Shown one piece after another: positions 46,073 to 55,057 of a DNA stretch of 64,000 nucleotides (position 1 is the stretch's first letter; each line of letters begins with the position of its first letter). This stretch comes from Flavobacteriales bacterium (GTDB lineage: Bacteria > Bacteroidota > Bacteroidia > Flavobacteriales > Flavobacteriaceae), in the NCBI GenBank assembly GCA_013205245.1, contig JABMNH010000016.1, positions 1 to 64,000 of the forward strand, given 5' to 3'. A program made the translations under genes and the position numbers. Below the pieces are notes generated by a model. It was not told the origin of the DNA, did not search any database, and saw nothing but the letters and a program-made list of their open reading frames with translations.

Positions 46073-47099
46073 ATACCCAATGAGTAAAGAAGATTTTGAA
46101 CAAGAAGAGCTTTACGAACATTTTAAATTTACAGCCAGCGAAGGACAAGAACCTTTACGTGTAGATAAATTTTTGATGAATTTTATCGAAAATGCCACAC
46201 GAAATAAAGTGCAACAAGCCATTAAAGCAGGTGGCGTATTGGTAAACGAAAACACCGTAAAAGCCAATTATAAAGTAAAACCAAAAGACGAAGTGCGTGT
46301 GGTTTTAGCGCATCCACCTCATATCAATTTATTGGTTGCCGAAGATATTCCCATTGACATTGTGTACGAAGATGATGCCGTAATTGTTGTTAATAAAGCT
46401 GCCGGCATGGTAGTGCATCCCGGTCACGGAAATTACAGTGGCACTTTGGTAAACGGTTTGTTACATCACATTGATAATTTACCAACAAATGCGAATGAAC
46501 GCCCCGGATTGGTGCACCGCATTGATAAAGATACAAGTGGCTTATTGGTGGTTGCCAAAACCGAATTTGCCATGGCGCATCTCTCTAAACAATTTTTTGA
46601 TCGCACAACAGAGCGTTTGTATTATGCTTTGGTTTGGGGAAATGTAGAAGAAGACACAGGGACAATTACGGGAAATATAGGCCGCAGTCTTAAAAACCGA
46701 TTGCAAATGAGTGTTTTTCCTGATGGCGATTTCGGCAAACATGCCGTTACACATTATAAAGTCTTAGAGCGTTTTAGTTATGTGACGCTGGTGCAGTGCA
46801 AATTAGAAACGGGTCGCACACATCAAATACGTGCGCATTTTAAACATATTGGGCATACCTTGTTTAACGACGAACGTTATGGTGGCGATTTGATTTTAAA
46901 AGGCACCACCTTTACCAAATACAAACAATTTGTAGATAATTGTTTTAAAATTTTACCACGCCAAGCCTTACACGCCAAAACACTCGGATTTACACATCCC
47001 GTAACGGGCGTTTTTATGCAGTTTAATTCTGATATCCCAGAAGATATGTTGGCTTGTCTAGAAAAATGGCGGAGTTATACCATTAATCAAAAGGAGTAA
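46056..47099 (+). CDS. rluD: RluA/RluD-family pseudouridine synthase
   Basis: Isomerises uridines in 23S rRNA. An N-terminal S4 domain (EPLRVDKFLMNFIENATRNKVQQAIKAGGVLVNENTVKANYKVKP) is followed by the catalytic domain with PGLVHRIDKDTSGLLVVAKTE (HRxDxxTSG, catalytic Asp) and CKLETGRTHQIRAHF. Length is about 347. Start may be GTG 46053, ATG 46056 or ATG 46080; AAAGGAG precedes the last. The gene overlaps the end of the PASTA gene, so the two are coupled. Confidence 0.93.
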   Translation: MEKENKYPMSKEDFEQEELYEHFKFTASEGQEPLRVDKFLMNFIENATRNKVQQAIKAGGVLVNENTVKANYKVKPKDEVRVVLAHPPHINLLVAEDIPIDIVYEDDAVIVVNKAAGMVVHPGHGNYSGTLVNGLLHHIDNLPTNANERPGLVHRIDKDTSGLLVVAKTEFAMAHLSKQFFDRTTERLYYALVWGNVEEDTGTITGNIGRSLKNRLQMSVFPDGDFGKHAVTHYKVLERFSYVTLVQCKLETGRTHQIRAHFKHIGHTLFNDERYGGDLILKGTTFTKYKQFVDNCFKILPRQALHAKTLGFTHPVTGVFMQFNSDIPEDMLACLEKWRSYTINQKE

Positions 47100-47207
47100 A
47101 TTAGTAGTGTTGGATTGCGGGGGCACTTTCTTATTCAAGCTATTCAGAAATTTATGTGGATAAACGTTCGAATACTCATCAATCTTCTCCATTATATTTG
47201 CGTGATT

Positions 47208-48023
47208 TTACGATTTTGGAGGTAGTTTTTTTATTACATAAAAGACAGACGAAGGTGCTATTTTGTTGATTTTATAAATAGCATGATATTTTACATTTTT
47301 TTTAAGAATAGTAGATAAATATTTATCGAAAAGAACATAGAACTTAAATGAATATATAGCCTTTTTAAACATTTTACCCAATGTTTTTTGTAATATAGAA
47401 GTTACTGTAAAACAATATTCTTTTGATATTGTTTTTATGGGGTATTTGCAAAATTCAGAGTCAAAAAAAGATACTGGTATACCACGTTCGTTTTTTGTTA
47501 AACCTACTCTTGGTTTTTGCCAATCACCCATCGAAATTATAGGTTCTCTTAGAAGTAAATGACCATTGGGTTTTAAAACTCTAACAATCTCACTTAGTAC
47601 AAAAGAAACATTTGGGATATGATGCAATGTACCAAAGCATGTAATCAAATCAATAGAGTCTTCATCTAATGGTAATCTACCTTCTATGCTTGGCTTGATA
47701 TACTTTGGAATCAAATTACCTATTTGATTATTTACTAAATTATCGGAAGGTTCAACAATTGTCAAATTAGTTATTTTATTAATTATAGGTTCAAATTCAT
47801 ACCCTCAAGCTGAGCCAAACCCCAAAACATTTTCAAAAGGCAAATCTTTTATTTTTTCAAATCCATGGATTTTATTCATCATATGATATCCATATGAATA
47901 TGAGTCTTTATCCTTACTTCCAAGATCTGCATATCCTTCAGCTTCTTGATTGTACCATTGAGTTATTTTTTCAAGAGAAAAGTCATCTCCATACAGTTTT
48001 TCACCTTTAAAATATTCATTCAT
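47208..48023 (-). pseudogene. Class I SAM methyltransferase with in-frame TGA
   Basis: The first ORF (47805-48023, MNEYFKGEKLYGDDFSLEKITQWYNQEAEGYADL..ENVLGFGSA) ends at a TGA, and the same frame continues without shift as GYEFEPIINKITNLTIVEPSD.. (47208-47801). The second part holds the motifs PLDEDSIDLITCFGTLHHIPN and REPIISMGDW of a Methyltransf_11-like domain. The stop falls in the SAM-binding motif I (FGSA*GYE), where relatives probably have Trp or Gly. A single TGG-to-TGA or GGA-to-TGA change explains it. Substrate is unknown. Confidence 0.8.
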
Positions 48024-48097
48024 ATTTAATTCTAACTTTAAAAAATCATCACTAATGTTAAGACAATCGACTTTAATTGATTATATCATACGATAAG

Positions 48098-48144
48098 CGA
48101 AGCTAGTTAAAATGTTGTTAAGTAGCAAACTAAATTATCGAGAC
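48098..48144. repeat. Direct repeat, copy 1 (flanking the hydrolase)
   Basis: CGAAGCTAGTTAAA..TTAAGTAGCAAACTAAATTA..GAG. The same 47-base pattern, about three quarters identical, recurs at 49170-49214 on the other side of the alpha/beta hydrolase gene. Confidence 0.75.
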
Positions 48145-49091
48145 TATTTTTTCAAAAAATCCAATACAGCTGCTAAACTTTCTTGTGGACTTTCCTCCAT
48201 CGGCACATGACCCACATTTTTTAGAATTTGCAATGTGCTATTGGGTAAATCTTTTTGAAAACGATAGGCACTCTGGGTAGTAATAAGTAAATCTTCTGCT
48301 CCCCAAAGAATGAGTGTGGGTTGTTGGATGGTTTTTATAAGCGTAAAAGCATTGGGAACTTTCTCTAATTTCATTCTATCTACTAAAGCTTGGCGGTTTC
48401 CGGCTCTTAAGGTCAAATCAAAATACCTGTCAACAAGGGCATCTGTTACTTTTGTTTTATCTGCATAAACATTTTCTACGCTAGATCGTACCACAAAACG
48501 CGGTGTAATAAATGTCATAATTTTATTCAATACCGGGGTGCTGGCAATTTTAAAAGCTATAGGTACATCTTCTGATTCTATAGGGTATCCTGACGCATCT
48601 ATTAAAATGAGTTTAGCAACCTTATCGGGATATTTAACAGCGAATTGCCAAGCGATATGTCCTCCCAAAGAGTTACCTGCTAAAATGCATTTTTTTACAC
48701 CTTTTACCACCAAAAAATGATCAATAAACGAAGCGTAATTAGCAATGGAGTACTGTTGATTGACAAAGGGTCCTGTGAGTCCAAAACCAGGAATATCCAT
48801 TCTCAAAACACGTCTGTTGTTTTTTAAAGTAGCTGTCCAGTTATCAAAAGTATGGAGGCTAGAAGCTGTACCATGAATCAATACAATTGGAATGGTGTCG
48901 GTCGGATTTCCTTCATCACGATAGTGAACGTCCATTCCATCTATCGAAATAAAAGCAGAAGGCGATTGGGCATATTTTGCTTTCAATTCTGTTAAAGGGA
49001 TGTCGCGATAACCGTAAAAGCTAATAATAAGAATGACCAACAATCCGATACTGAACAATAAAATTTTAATAATTTTAGTTATTAATTTCAT
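48144..49091 (-). CDS. Alpha/beta hydrolase
   Basis: Membrane-anchored hydrolase of 315 residues. An N-terminal hydrophobic segment (IIKILLFSIGLLVILIISFYGY, about 5-27) is followed by the fold with IVLIHGTASSLHTFDNW (oxyanion hole), the nucleophile LAGNSLGGHIAWQF (GNSLGG), the acid in ILWGAEDLLI and the histidine in LKNVGHVPMEESP. The substrate is unknown. Direct repeats of about 47 bases lie on both sides, which might reflect past mobility or a duplicated regulatory stretch. Confidence 0.87.
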   Translation of the reverse strand: MKLITKIIKILLFSIGLLVILIISFYGYRDIPLTELKAKYAQSPSAFISIDGMDVHYRDEGNPTDTIPIVLIHGTASSLHTFDNWTATLKNNRRVLRMDIPGFGLTGPFVNQQYSIANYASFIDHFLVVKGVKKCILAGNSLGGHIAWQFAVKYPDKVAKLILIDASGYPIESEDVPIAFKIASTPVLNKIMTFITPRFVVRSSVENVYADKTKVTDALVDRYFDLTLRAGNRQALVDRMKLEKVPNAFTLIKTIQQPTLILWGAEDLLITTQSAYRFQKDLPNSTLQILKNVGHVPMEESPQESLAAVLDFLKK

Positions 49092-49169
49092 GGGGTTTTG
49101 TTTTATAATTTAATTTTTAACAAGGGTAAATAATTGCCCCAATATCAATTTAATATATTTTCTCAAAAA

Positions 49170-49214
49170 CGAAGCTAATTGAAAAAACCTTAAGAAGCAA
49201 ACTAAATTAGTAGA
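49170..49214. repeat. Direct repeat, copy 2 (flanking the hydrolase)
   Basis: CGAAGCTAATTGAAA..TTAAGAAGCAAACTAAATTA..GAG, matching 48098-48144 in the same orientation. This copy is upstream of both the hydrolase and the divergent yaaA gene. Confidence 0.75.
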
Positions 49215-49219
49215 GCTGT

Positions 49220-49249
49220 TTGTTACTCTTTTTATGAATTGTATATTTA
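49220..49249 (+). promoter_or_regulatory. Promoter of yaaA
   Basis: TTG (49220-49222), a 19-base spacer, then TATATTTA (49242-49249), close to the Bacteroidota consensus. Transcription would begin near 49256, about 18 bases before the ATG. Confidence 0.6.
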
Positions 49250-49273
49250 CCCACATTTTATATTGTACAATAA

Positions 49274-50032
49274 ATGAAAATAGTCATATCGCCTGCCAAA
49301 TCTTTAGATTACGAAACAACAGTACCAACAGATGCTTTTTCTATACCGGAGTTTTTAGTCAACTCTGAGAAAATACAAAATACCTTAAAAAAGAAATCGG
49401 CTAAAAGCTTGTCTAAATTAATGGCTATTTCAGATAATTTGGGACAGCTTAATTTTGAGCGAAACCAAGAGTGGCAATTGCCATTTACGGCGCAAAATGC
49501 ACGTCAAGCCATATATGCTTTTAAAGGGACGGTTTACGAAGGTTTAGAAGCTTATACTTTATCGCCAAAAAAAATAGAGGATGCACAGCAAAAATTACGC
49601 ATTCTATCTGGGCTTTACGGCTTACTAAAGCCACTCGATTTAATACAACCCTACCGTTTAGAAATGGGCACAAAATTAAAACTTGGACAACGAGAGAATC
49701 TGTATAAATTTTGGGGAGATACCTTAACCAAATCATTAAATAACGAGATGCAAGACGGCGAAGTTTTGCTAAATTTAGCCAGTAACGAATATTTTAAAGT
49801 TCTTCAACCAAAAGTTTTAAAAAACCCAATCATCACACCCGTTTTTAAAGATTTAACAAAAGGCAAGTTAAAAGTGGTGTCGTTTTTCGCCAAAAAAGCG
49901 CGTGGCATGATGGTGCGGTATATTCTTGACAATCAGATTGAAAATATAGAATCTATTAAAAATTTCAATGTAGGTGCTTATGTTTTTGATAGTAAATTAT
50001 CGAATGAAACAACCTTTGTGTTTACACGATAA
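49274..50032 (+). CDS. yaaA: Peroxide stress protein YaaA (DUF328)
   Basis: Homologues limit intracellular free iron and protect DNA during hydrogen peroxide stress. The family opening MKIVISPAKSLDYET is exact, followed by AIYAFKGTVYEGLEAYTLS, LRILSGLYGLLKPLDLIQPYRLEMGTKL, LLNLASNEYFKVL and KVVSFFAKKARGMMVRYIL. Length of 252 is full. It has its own promoter and lies just upstream of the SAM riboswitch. Confidence 0.95.
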   Translation: MKIVISPAKSLDYETTVPTDAFSIPEFLVNSEKIQNTLKKKSAKSLSKLMAISDNLGQLNFERNQEWQLPFTAQNARQAIYAFKGTVYEGLEAYTLSPKKIEDAQQKLRILSGLYGLLKPLDLIQPYRLEMGTKLKLGQRENLYKFWGDTLTKSLNNEMQDGEVLLNLASNEYFKVLQPKVLKNPIITPVFKDLTKGKLKVVSFFAKKARGMMVRYILDNQIENIESIKNFNVGAYVFDSKLSNETTFVFTR

Positions 50033-50075
50033 AACAAAGTGAAATTAAATAATTTTTTAAAAACTAAAAAAAAGT

Positions 50076-50106
50076 TTAGGTCAACAAAAAAAACCATGTA
50101 CATTTG
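50076..50106 (+). promoter_or_regulatory. Promoter of the met operon
   Basis: TTA/TTAGG (about 50076-50080), a spacer of about 20 bases, then TACATTTG (50099-50106). It would start transcription near 50112, placing the riboswitch at the very 5' end of the mRNA. Confidence 0.6.
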
Positions 50107-50145
50107 TACCGTTATTTAAACATAACACAAGTTCATTAAATTAAT

Positions 50146-50242
50146 ACTTATCAAGAAAGGTGGAGGGATTGGCCCTGTGAAACCTTAGCAACCCTTAAAT
50201 TTTTTAAGAAGGTGCTAATTCCTGCTAAACAGCAAGATAAGT
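50146..50242 (+). promoter_or_regulatory. SAM-I riboswitch (S-box)
   Basis: The core reads ACTTATCAAGAAAGGTGGAGGGATTGGCCCTGTGAAACCTTAGCAACC, then a variable hairpin (CTTAAA..TTTAAG), AAGGTGCTAATTCCTGC and GATAAGT. ACTTATC and GATAAGT close helix P1. These are the conserved S-box elements that bind S-adenosylmethionine. The terminator at 50275-50299 follows at the right distance, so high SAM would be expected to switch off the downstream methionine genes. Confidence 0.95.
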
Positions 50243-50274
50243 CAGAAGATATATTTAAAAAACCTCTTTTGACA

Positions 50275-50299
50275 CCTATGCGTTTGCATGGGTTTTTTT
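50275..50299 (+). terminator. Expression-platform terminator of the SAM riboswitch
   Basis: CCTATGC-GTTT-GCATGGG, a 7-bp stem (one T-G pair), followed by seven T residues, between the aptamer and the first gene of the operon. Together with the aptamer it forms a transcription-attenuation switch. Confidence 0.85.
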
Positions 50300-50338
50300 A
50301 TGCCTTAAAGCCATTCTTGATAACAAACACAAAAAAGA

Positions 50339-50755
50339 ATGGAAATACAATTAATAAAAACAGACGCGCAATTCGAATTTACAGCCACAAATAATCAGGC
50401 CGTATTGCCTATTTGTGCATCGCCAAGTTTAGGCGCAGTTCAAAATGGCTTTCGCCCGATGGAGCTTTTACTAGTTAGTTTAGCTTCTTGCCTATCTATT
50501 GATGTGTTGACAATTTTGTACAAACAAAAACAAGACATTTCTAAATATACAGTCAAAGTATCGGCCACAAGAAAAGAATCGGAACCACCCGTTTTCGAAA
50601 ATATTGTGGTAAGCCTCTATGTTTGGGGCACCGTAAGCGAGCTAAAACTCGACAAAGCACTCGCGTTAACAAAAGAAAAGTACTGTTCGGTTTATCACAT
50701 TTTAAAACCAACCGCACACATACAAACACAATATTTTTTAAATCATGAGCAGTAA
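50339..50755 (+). CDS. OsmC-family protein
   Basis: Small OsmC/Ohr-fold protein of 138 residues: GFRPMELLLVSLASCLSIDVLTIL carries the conserved Cys at the end of the central helix, and ALTKEKYCSVYHILKPTAHIQTQYFL carries the second Cys. OsmC/Ohr proteins reduce hydroperoxides with this Cys pair. It is the first gene under the SAM riboswitch and overlaps metY by 11 bases, so it belongs to the methionine operon; a protective or sulfur-handling role is inference. Confidence 0.9.
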   Translation: MEIQLIKTDAQFEFTATNNQAVLPICASPSLGAVQNGFRPMELLLVSLASCLSIDVLTILYKQKQDISKYTVKVSATRKESEPPVFENIVVSLYVWGTVSELKLDKALALTKEKYCSVYHILKPTAHIQTQYFLNHEQ

Positions 50756-51920
50756 AAATTTCGAAACACAAGCCATAAGAACACAAACCTCAAAAACGTC
50801 CTATAAAGAGCATGCAACGCCTTTGTTTTTGACCTCAAGTTTTACATTTGATTCGGCGCAAGAAGGCGAAGCTTTATTTAACGGTCAAGCCGATGGGCAT
50901 ATTTATTCGCGCTTTTCAAATCCCAATGTAGATGAATTTGTAAATAAAATGTGCTTGCTCGAACAAACTGAAAGTGGCGTGGCAACAGCTACAGGTATGG
51001 CAGCTGTATTTACTACTTTTGCTGCCTTGTTAAAATCTGGCGATCATATTGTGGCATCAAAAGCCATTTTTGGCAACTCATTGCATATACTTCAATCTAT
51101 TTTGCCTAATTATGGTATTAGCCATACTTTGGTTGAAATTGACGATAAAGAAGCTTGGCAAAAAGCCGTAACACCACAAACAAAATTGTTGTTTGTAGAG
51201 AGTCCGTCAAACCCCACTTTAAAAATAGCCGATTTATCTTTTTTAGGAAAATTATCTAAAGCGCACAATCTTATTTTTTGTATCGATAATTGTTTTGCCA
51301 CACCTTATTTACAACAACCTGTAAAATTTGGAGCGAACATTATTATCCATTCGGCCACCAAATATATAGATGGACAAGGCCGTGTGTTAGGAGGCGCCAT
51401 TTTAGGTGATAAAAAATATGTCGATTTATGTTACGATTTCATCCGCCGTACAGGCGCAAGCTTATCGCCATTTAATGCGTGGGTTTTGTCAAAAAGTTTA
51501 GAAACCTTGGCCATTAGAATGGACAGGCATTGTGAAAATGCCGAAGCTTTATATCAGTTTTTAGCACAACATTCAGATGTAGAAAAGATTTTTTATCCGT
51601 TTGATAAAAAAAGTCCGCAATACGATTTGGCTAAAAAACAGCAAAAACTAGGTGGTGGTTTGGTAGGTTGTCAGATAAAAGGCGGCAAAGAAAGAGGCAC
51701 GCGTTTTTTAAACGCTTTAAAATTACATTCGTTAACGGCAAATTTGGGTGACACTAGGAGCATAGCAACACATCCTGCTTCTACCACACATTCAAAACTG
51801 AGCGAAGCAGAACAATTAGATTTAGGCATTACAGCCGGATTCATCCGCTTTTCGGTTGGATTAGAACATATAGATGACATCATAGCCGATGTTGCACAAG
51901 CACTCGAAAATTCAAAATGA
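50745..51920 (+). CDS. metY: O-acetyl/succinylhomoserine sulfhydrylase (trans-sulfuration PLP enzyme)
   Basis: Cys/Met-metabolism PLP enzyme of 391 residues. Visible are SRFSNPNVDEFVNKMCLLEQTESGVATATGMAA, the D of FCIDNCFATPYLQQP, the PLP lysine in IIHSATKYIDGQGRVLGG and SLGDTRSIATHPASTTH-like wording (NLGDTRSIATHPASTTH). It would make homocysteine from acylated homoserine and sulfide; the substrate acyl group (acetyl or succinyl) cannot be read directly. The downstream MetX supplies the substrate. Overlaps at both ends (11 and 4 bases) show tight coupling. Confidence 0.9.
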   Translation: MSSKNFETQAIRTQTSKTSYKEHATPLFLTSSFTFDSAQEGEALFNGQADGHIYSRFSNPNVDEFVNKMCLLEQTESGVATATGMAAVFTTFAALLKSGDHIVASKAIFGNSLHILQSILPNYGISHTLVEIDDKEAWQKAVTPQTKLLFVESPSNPTLKIADLSFLGKLSKAHNLIFCIDNCFATPYLQQPVKFGANIIIHSATKYIDGQGRVLGGAILGDKKYVDLCYDFIRRTGASLSPFNAWVLSKSLETLAIRMDRHCENAEALYQFLAQHSDVEKIFYPFDKKSPQYDLAKKQQKLGGGLVGCQIKGGKERGTRFLNALKLHSLTANLGDTRSIATHPASTTHSKLSEAEQLDLGITAGFIRFSVGLEHIDDIIADVAQALENSK

Positions 51921-52888
51921 ATACACAATATCATACAGTAAAAAACTTTCAGCTAGAATCGGGTGACATCTTGCCCGAACTCAAAATCGCCTATCATACT
52001 TTTGGTGTACAAAATGCCAATCAAGACAATGTGGTGTGGGCATTTCATGCGCTAAGTGCCAATTCTAATGTCTTAGATTGGTGGCCGGGTTTGTTTGGCG
52101 AAAACGATTATTTTAATCCCGAAAAACATTTTATAATTTGTGCCAACGTGATAGGTTCGCCTTATGGAAGTTCTGCGCCAACCGATTTAAATTTTCCTTT
52201 TTTCACCTTGCGGGATGTTGCTAAAGCACATTTGGCTTTGGCCGAAACGCTCAAAATAAATTGTATTGAAGTGGCTATCGGCGGTTCTTTTGGTGGCAAT
52301 CAGGCTTTAGAATTTGCCTATGATTTTACAGGGACTATTAAAAATCTTATTTTATTGGTATCCACTGCCGAAGAATCGGCATGGGGCATTGCCATCCATC
52401 AAGCACAGCGTATGGCATTACAAGCCGATGCCAGTTTTGGCGAAATAAAAGGTGGTAAACAAGGCCTTAAAGCAGCGCGTGCCATTGCCATGTTGACGTA
52501 CAGAACACAAAAATCGTATCAAGATACCCAAACAGATACAGAAGAAAAGGTTTCTGATTTTAAAGCAGCATCGTATATTCAGTATCAGGGCGATAAATTT
52601 GAAAGACGTTTTGATGCCTTGTCGTATTATTATTTGAGTAAATGTTTAGACTCTCATGCTATTGGACGTGGCAGAGGCGGTGTAGAAAAAGCCTTGTCGC
52701 AACTTAAACAACGCTGTCTTTTAATAGGTATAGATTCCGATTTGTTGATAGAACCACATCAGCAAAAATTTATGGCGCGCTATATGCCAAATTCGGTTTA
52801 TAAAGAAATACATTCAGATTTTGGGCACGATGGTTTTTTAATAGAAACCAAAGACATTACCAAACTCATCAATGATTTTTTAGACTAA
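51917..52888 (+). CDS. metX: Homoserine O-acetyltransferase (MetX type)
   Basis: Alpha/beta-hydrolase-fold acyltransferase that activates homoserine for methionine synthesis. Motifs are LPELKIAYHTFGV, VVWAFHALSANSNV, CANVIGSPYGSSAP, the nucleophile AIGGSFGGNQALEFA and the catalytic Asp and His in LLIGIDSDLLIEPHQQ and DFGHDGFLIE. At 323 residues it is on the short side of the family but has all catalytic parts. Some MetX-like enzymes use succinyl-CoA, so the donor is uncertain. It ends the riboswitch operon. Confidence 0.9.
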   Translation: MNTQYHTVKNFQLESGDILPELKIAYHTFGVQNANQDNVVWAFHALSANSNVLDWWPGLFGENDYFNPEKHFIICANVIGSPYGSSAPTDLNFPFFTLRDVAKAHLALAETLKINCIEVAIGGSFGGNQALEFAYDFTGTIKNLILLVSTAEESAWGIAIHQAQRMALQADASFGEIKGGKQGLKAARAIAMLTYRTQKSYQDTQTDTEEKVSDFKAASYIQYQGDKFERRFDALSYYYLSKCLDSHAIGRGRGGVEKALSQLKQRCLLIGIDSDLLIEPHQQKFMARYMPNSVYKEIHSDFGHDGFLIETKDITKLINDFLD

Positions 52889-53035
52889 ACAGCATCTTAT
52901 TTACATACATTTCTGCCACTATGTCATTTTTTTATAAATGATTTCTGACAATTCTCTGCATTTAATACGATGGCATAAAGATTGTCATTACAGAATCAGT
53001 TAAAAAACAGAAATTAAAAATTAAATTATAACATT

Positions 53036-54937
53036 ATGAGTAAAATAATAGGAATTGACTTAGGTACAACCAACTCTTGCGTTGCAGTTATGGAAGGTAA
53101 TGAGCCAGTAGTTATACCTAACGCAGAAGGAAAAAGAACAACCCCGTCAATAGTAGGTTTTATAGAAGGTGGCGAACGTAAAGTAGGAGATCCTGCAAAA
53201 CGTCAATCCATTACAAATCCAATAAACACGGTTTATTCTATCAAACGTTTTATGGGGAACAAGTATTCTGAAGATCTTGAAGAAATTGCACGTGTACCTT
53301 ATAAAGTGGTTAAAGGAGATAACAACACACCTCGTGTAGATATTGATGGCCGTTTATATTCGCCTCAAGAAATATCAGCAATGGTACTTCAGAAAATGAA
53401 AAAAACTGCCGAAGATTATTTAGGTCACGATGTAACCGAAGCGGTTATTACTGTGCCTGCTTATTTTAACGATGCGCAACGTCAAGCAACCAAAGAAGCT
53501 GGCGAAATTGCTGGATTAAAAGTGAGTAGAATCATTAACGAACCTACAGCTGCAGCGTTGGCTTATGGTATCGATAAAAAAGGAAAAGATGAAAAAATTG
53601 CTGTGTACGATTTAGGTGGTGGTACTTTTGATATCTCTATTCTTGAAGTTGGCGATGGCGTTTTTGAAGTGCTTTCTACAAATGGGGACACCCATTTAGG
53701 TGGTGACGATTTTGACCAAGTTATTATAGATTGGTTAGCTAACGATTTTAATAAAGAAGAAGGTATTGATTTACGTAAAGACCCAATGGCTTTACAACGT
53801 TTAAAAGAAGCTGCCGAAAAAGCAAAAATTGAATTATCATCAAGCACACAAACAGAAATAAATTTACCTTATGTAACAGCTACAGCTAGTGGTCCAAAAC
53901 ACTTGGTAAAAACATTGACACGTGCAAATTTTGAAAAATTAGCCGATAGCTTAATCAAACGCTCAATGGAGCCAGTTAAAAAAGCATTAAAAGATGCTGA
54001 TTTAAGCATAGGCGATATCGACGAAATAATTTTGGTAGGTGGATCAACCCGCATGCCAGTTATTCAAGAAGTGGTTAAAAAATTCTTTAACAAAGAGCCT
54101 CATAAAGGTGTAAATCCTGATGAAGTTGTAGCTATTGGAGCTGCCATTCAAGGTGGTGTTTTATCTGGCGATGTTAAAGATGTATTGCTTTTAGATGTAA
54201 CGCCTTTGTCTTTAGGTATCGAAACTATGGGTAATGTGATGACAAAATTAATTGAGTCTAACACAACCATCCCAACTAAAAAATCGCAGGTATTTTCTAC
54301 TGCTGTAGACAACCAACCATCTGTAGAAATTCATGTTTTGCAAGGTGAGCGTGCCATGGCAAAAGACAATAAAACCATTGGTAAATTCCATTTAGATGGC
54401 TTGCCACCAGCACAAAGAGGTGTCCCTCAAATCGAAGTGACATTTGATATTGATGCAAATGGTCTTATTAAAGTGTCGGCTTTAGATAAAGCAACTAATA
54501 AATTGCAAGAAATCCGTATTGAAGCGTCTTCTGGTTTAACCGAAGAAGAAATCAAAAAGATGAAAGCTGAAGCTGAAGCTAACGCTGACGCGGATAAAAA
54601 AGCAAGAGAAACTGCTGATAAAATTAATGCTGCCGATGGTATGATTTTCCAAACCGAAAAACAATTGAAAGAATTTGGTGAAAAATTATCTGATGATAAG
54701 AAAAAACCAATTGAAGATGCTTTAGAAGTTTTGAAAAAAGCCCACGAATCGAAAGATTTAGCAGAAATTGACACAGCTATGGAAGTTATTAACGAAGCTT
54801 GGAAAAATGCTTCGGAAGAAATGTACAAAGCAGAGCAACCAGAAGGTGGCGCAGATGCAGGGGCAGGAGAACCAGCACAAGAGGCTGGTACTGCAGACGA
54901 TGCTGTAGAAGATGTTGACTTTGAAGAAGTAAAATAA
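53036..54937 (+). CDS. dnaK: Chaperone protein DnaK (Hsp70)
   Basis: Full-length Hsp70 of 633 residues. The nucleotide-binding domain begins [20 protein letters not shown] and includes [21 protein letters not shown] and [17 protein letters not shown]. The linker [16 protein letters not shown] leads into the substrate-binding domain, and the tail ends with the bacterial EEVK-type motif ([13 protein letters not shown]). No dnaJ or grpE is adjacent. The 147-base upstream gap shows no CIRCE-like inverted repeat, so its heat regulation is unclear. A terminator follows. Confidence 0.97.
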   Translation: MSKIIGIDLGTTNSCVAVMEGNEPVVIPNAEGKRTTPSIVGFIEGGERKVGDPAKRQSITNPINTVYSIKRFMGNKYSEDLEEIARVPYKVVKGDNNTPRVDIDGRLYSPQEISAMVLQKMKKTAEDYLGHDVTEAVITVPAYFNDAQRQATKEAGEIAGLKVSRIINEPTAAALAYGIDKKGKDEKIAVYDLGGGTFDISILEVGDGVFEVLSTNGDTHLGGDDFDQVIIDWLANDFNKEEGIDLRKDPMALQRLKEAAEKAKIELSSSTQTEINLPYVTATASGPKHLVKTLTRANFEKLADSLIKRSMEPVKKALKDADLSIGDIDEIILVGGSTRMPVIQEVVKKFFNKEPHKGVNPDEVVAIGAAIQGGVLSGDVKDVLLLDVTPLSLGIETMGNVMTKLIESNTTIPTKKSQVFSTAVDNQPSVEIHVLQGERAMAKDNKTIGKFHLDGLPPAQRGVPQIEVTFDIDANGLIKVSALDKATNKLQEIRIEASSGLTEEEIKKMKAEAEANADADKKARETADKINAADGMIFQTEKQLKEFGEKLSDDKKKPIEDALEVLKKAHESKDLAEIDTAMEVINEAWKNASEEMYKAEQPEGGADAGAGEPAQEAGTADDAVEDVDFEEVK

Positions 54938-54960
54938 GTTTACCCTTTTTCATAAATTTA

Positions 54961-54993
54961 AAAACTCAGCTCTTGTAAAAGAGCTGGGTTTTT
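54961..54993 (+). terminator. dnaK terminator
   Basis: AAAACTCAGCTCTT-GTAA-AAGAGCTGGGTTTTT: a stem of about 14 bp (one C-A/T-G irregularity) followed by T residues, 24 bases after the dnaK stop. Confidence 0.88.
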
Positions 54994-55057
54994 GCGTTGA
55001 ATTATGTTATCACCATGAGCGTCCTTTCATTTATGATAAGGATATAAATCACTTATT

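Noticed and set aside
47790-47815. Selenocysteine at the TGA in the methyltransferase
   Set aside because: No SECIS-like hairpin is apparent directly downstream, and the position is in a SAM-binding loop where selenocysteine is not known. A nonsense mutation is simpler.
52889-53035. CIRCE-type operator before dnaK
   Set aside because: No TTAGCACTC-N9-GAGTGCTAA-like inverted repeat is present; only weak AT-rich symmetry (TCATTT..AAATGA) is seen.
53563-54828. Minus-strand ORFs opposite dnaK (94, 61 and 133 codons)
   Set aside because: Shadows of the highly codon-biased dnaK gene; Ser/Ala/Phe-rich with no domain.
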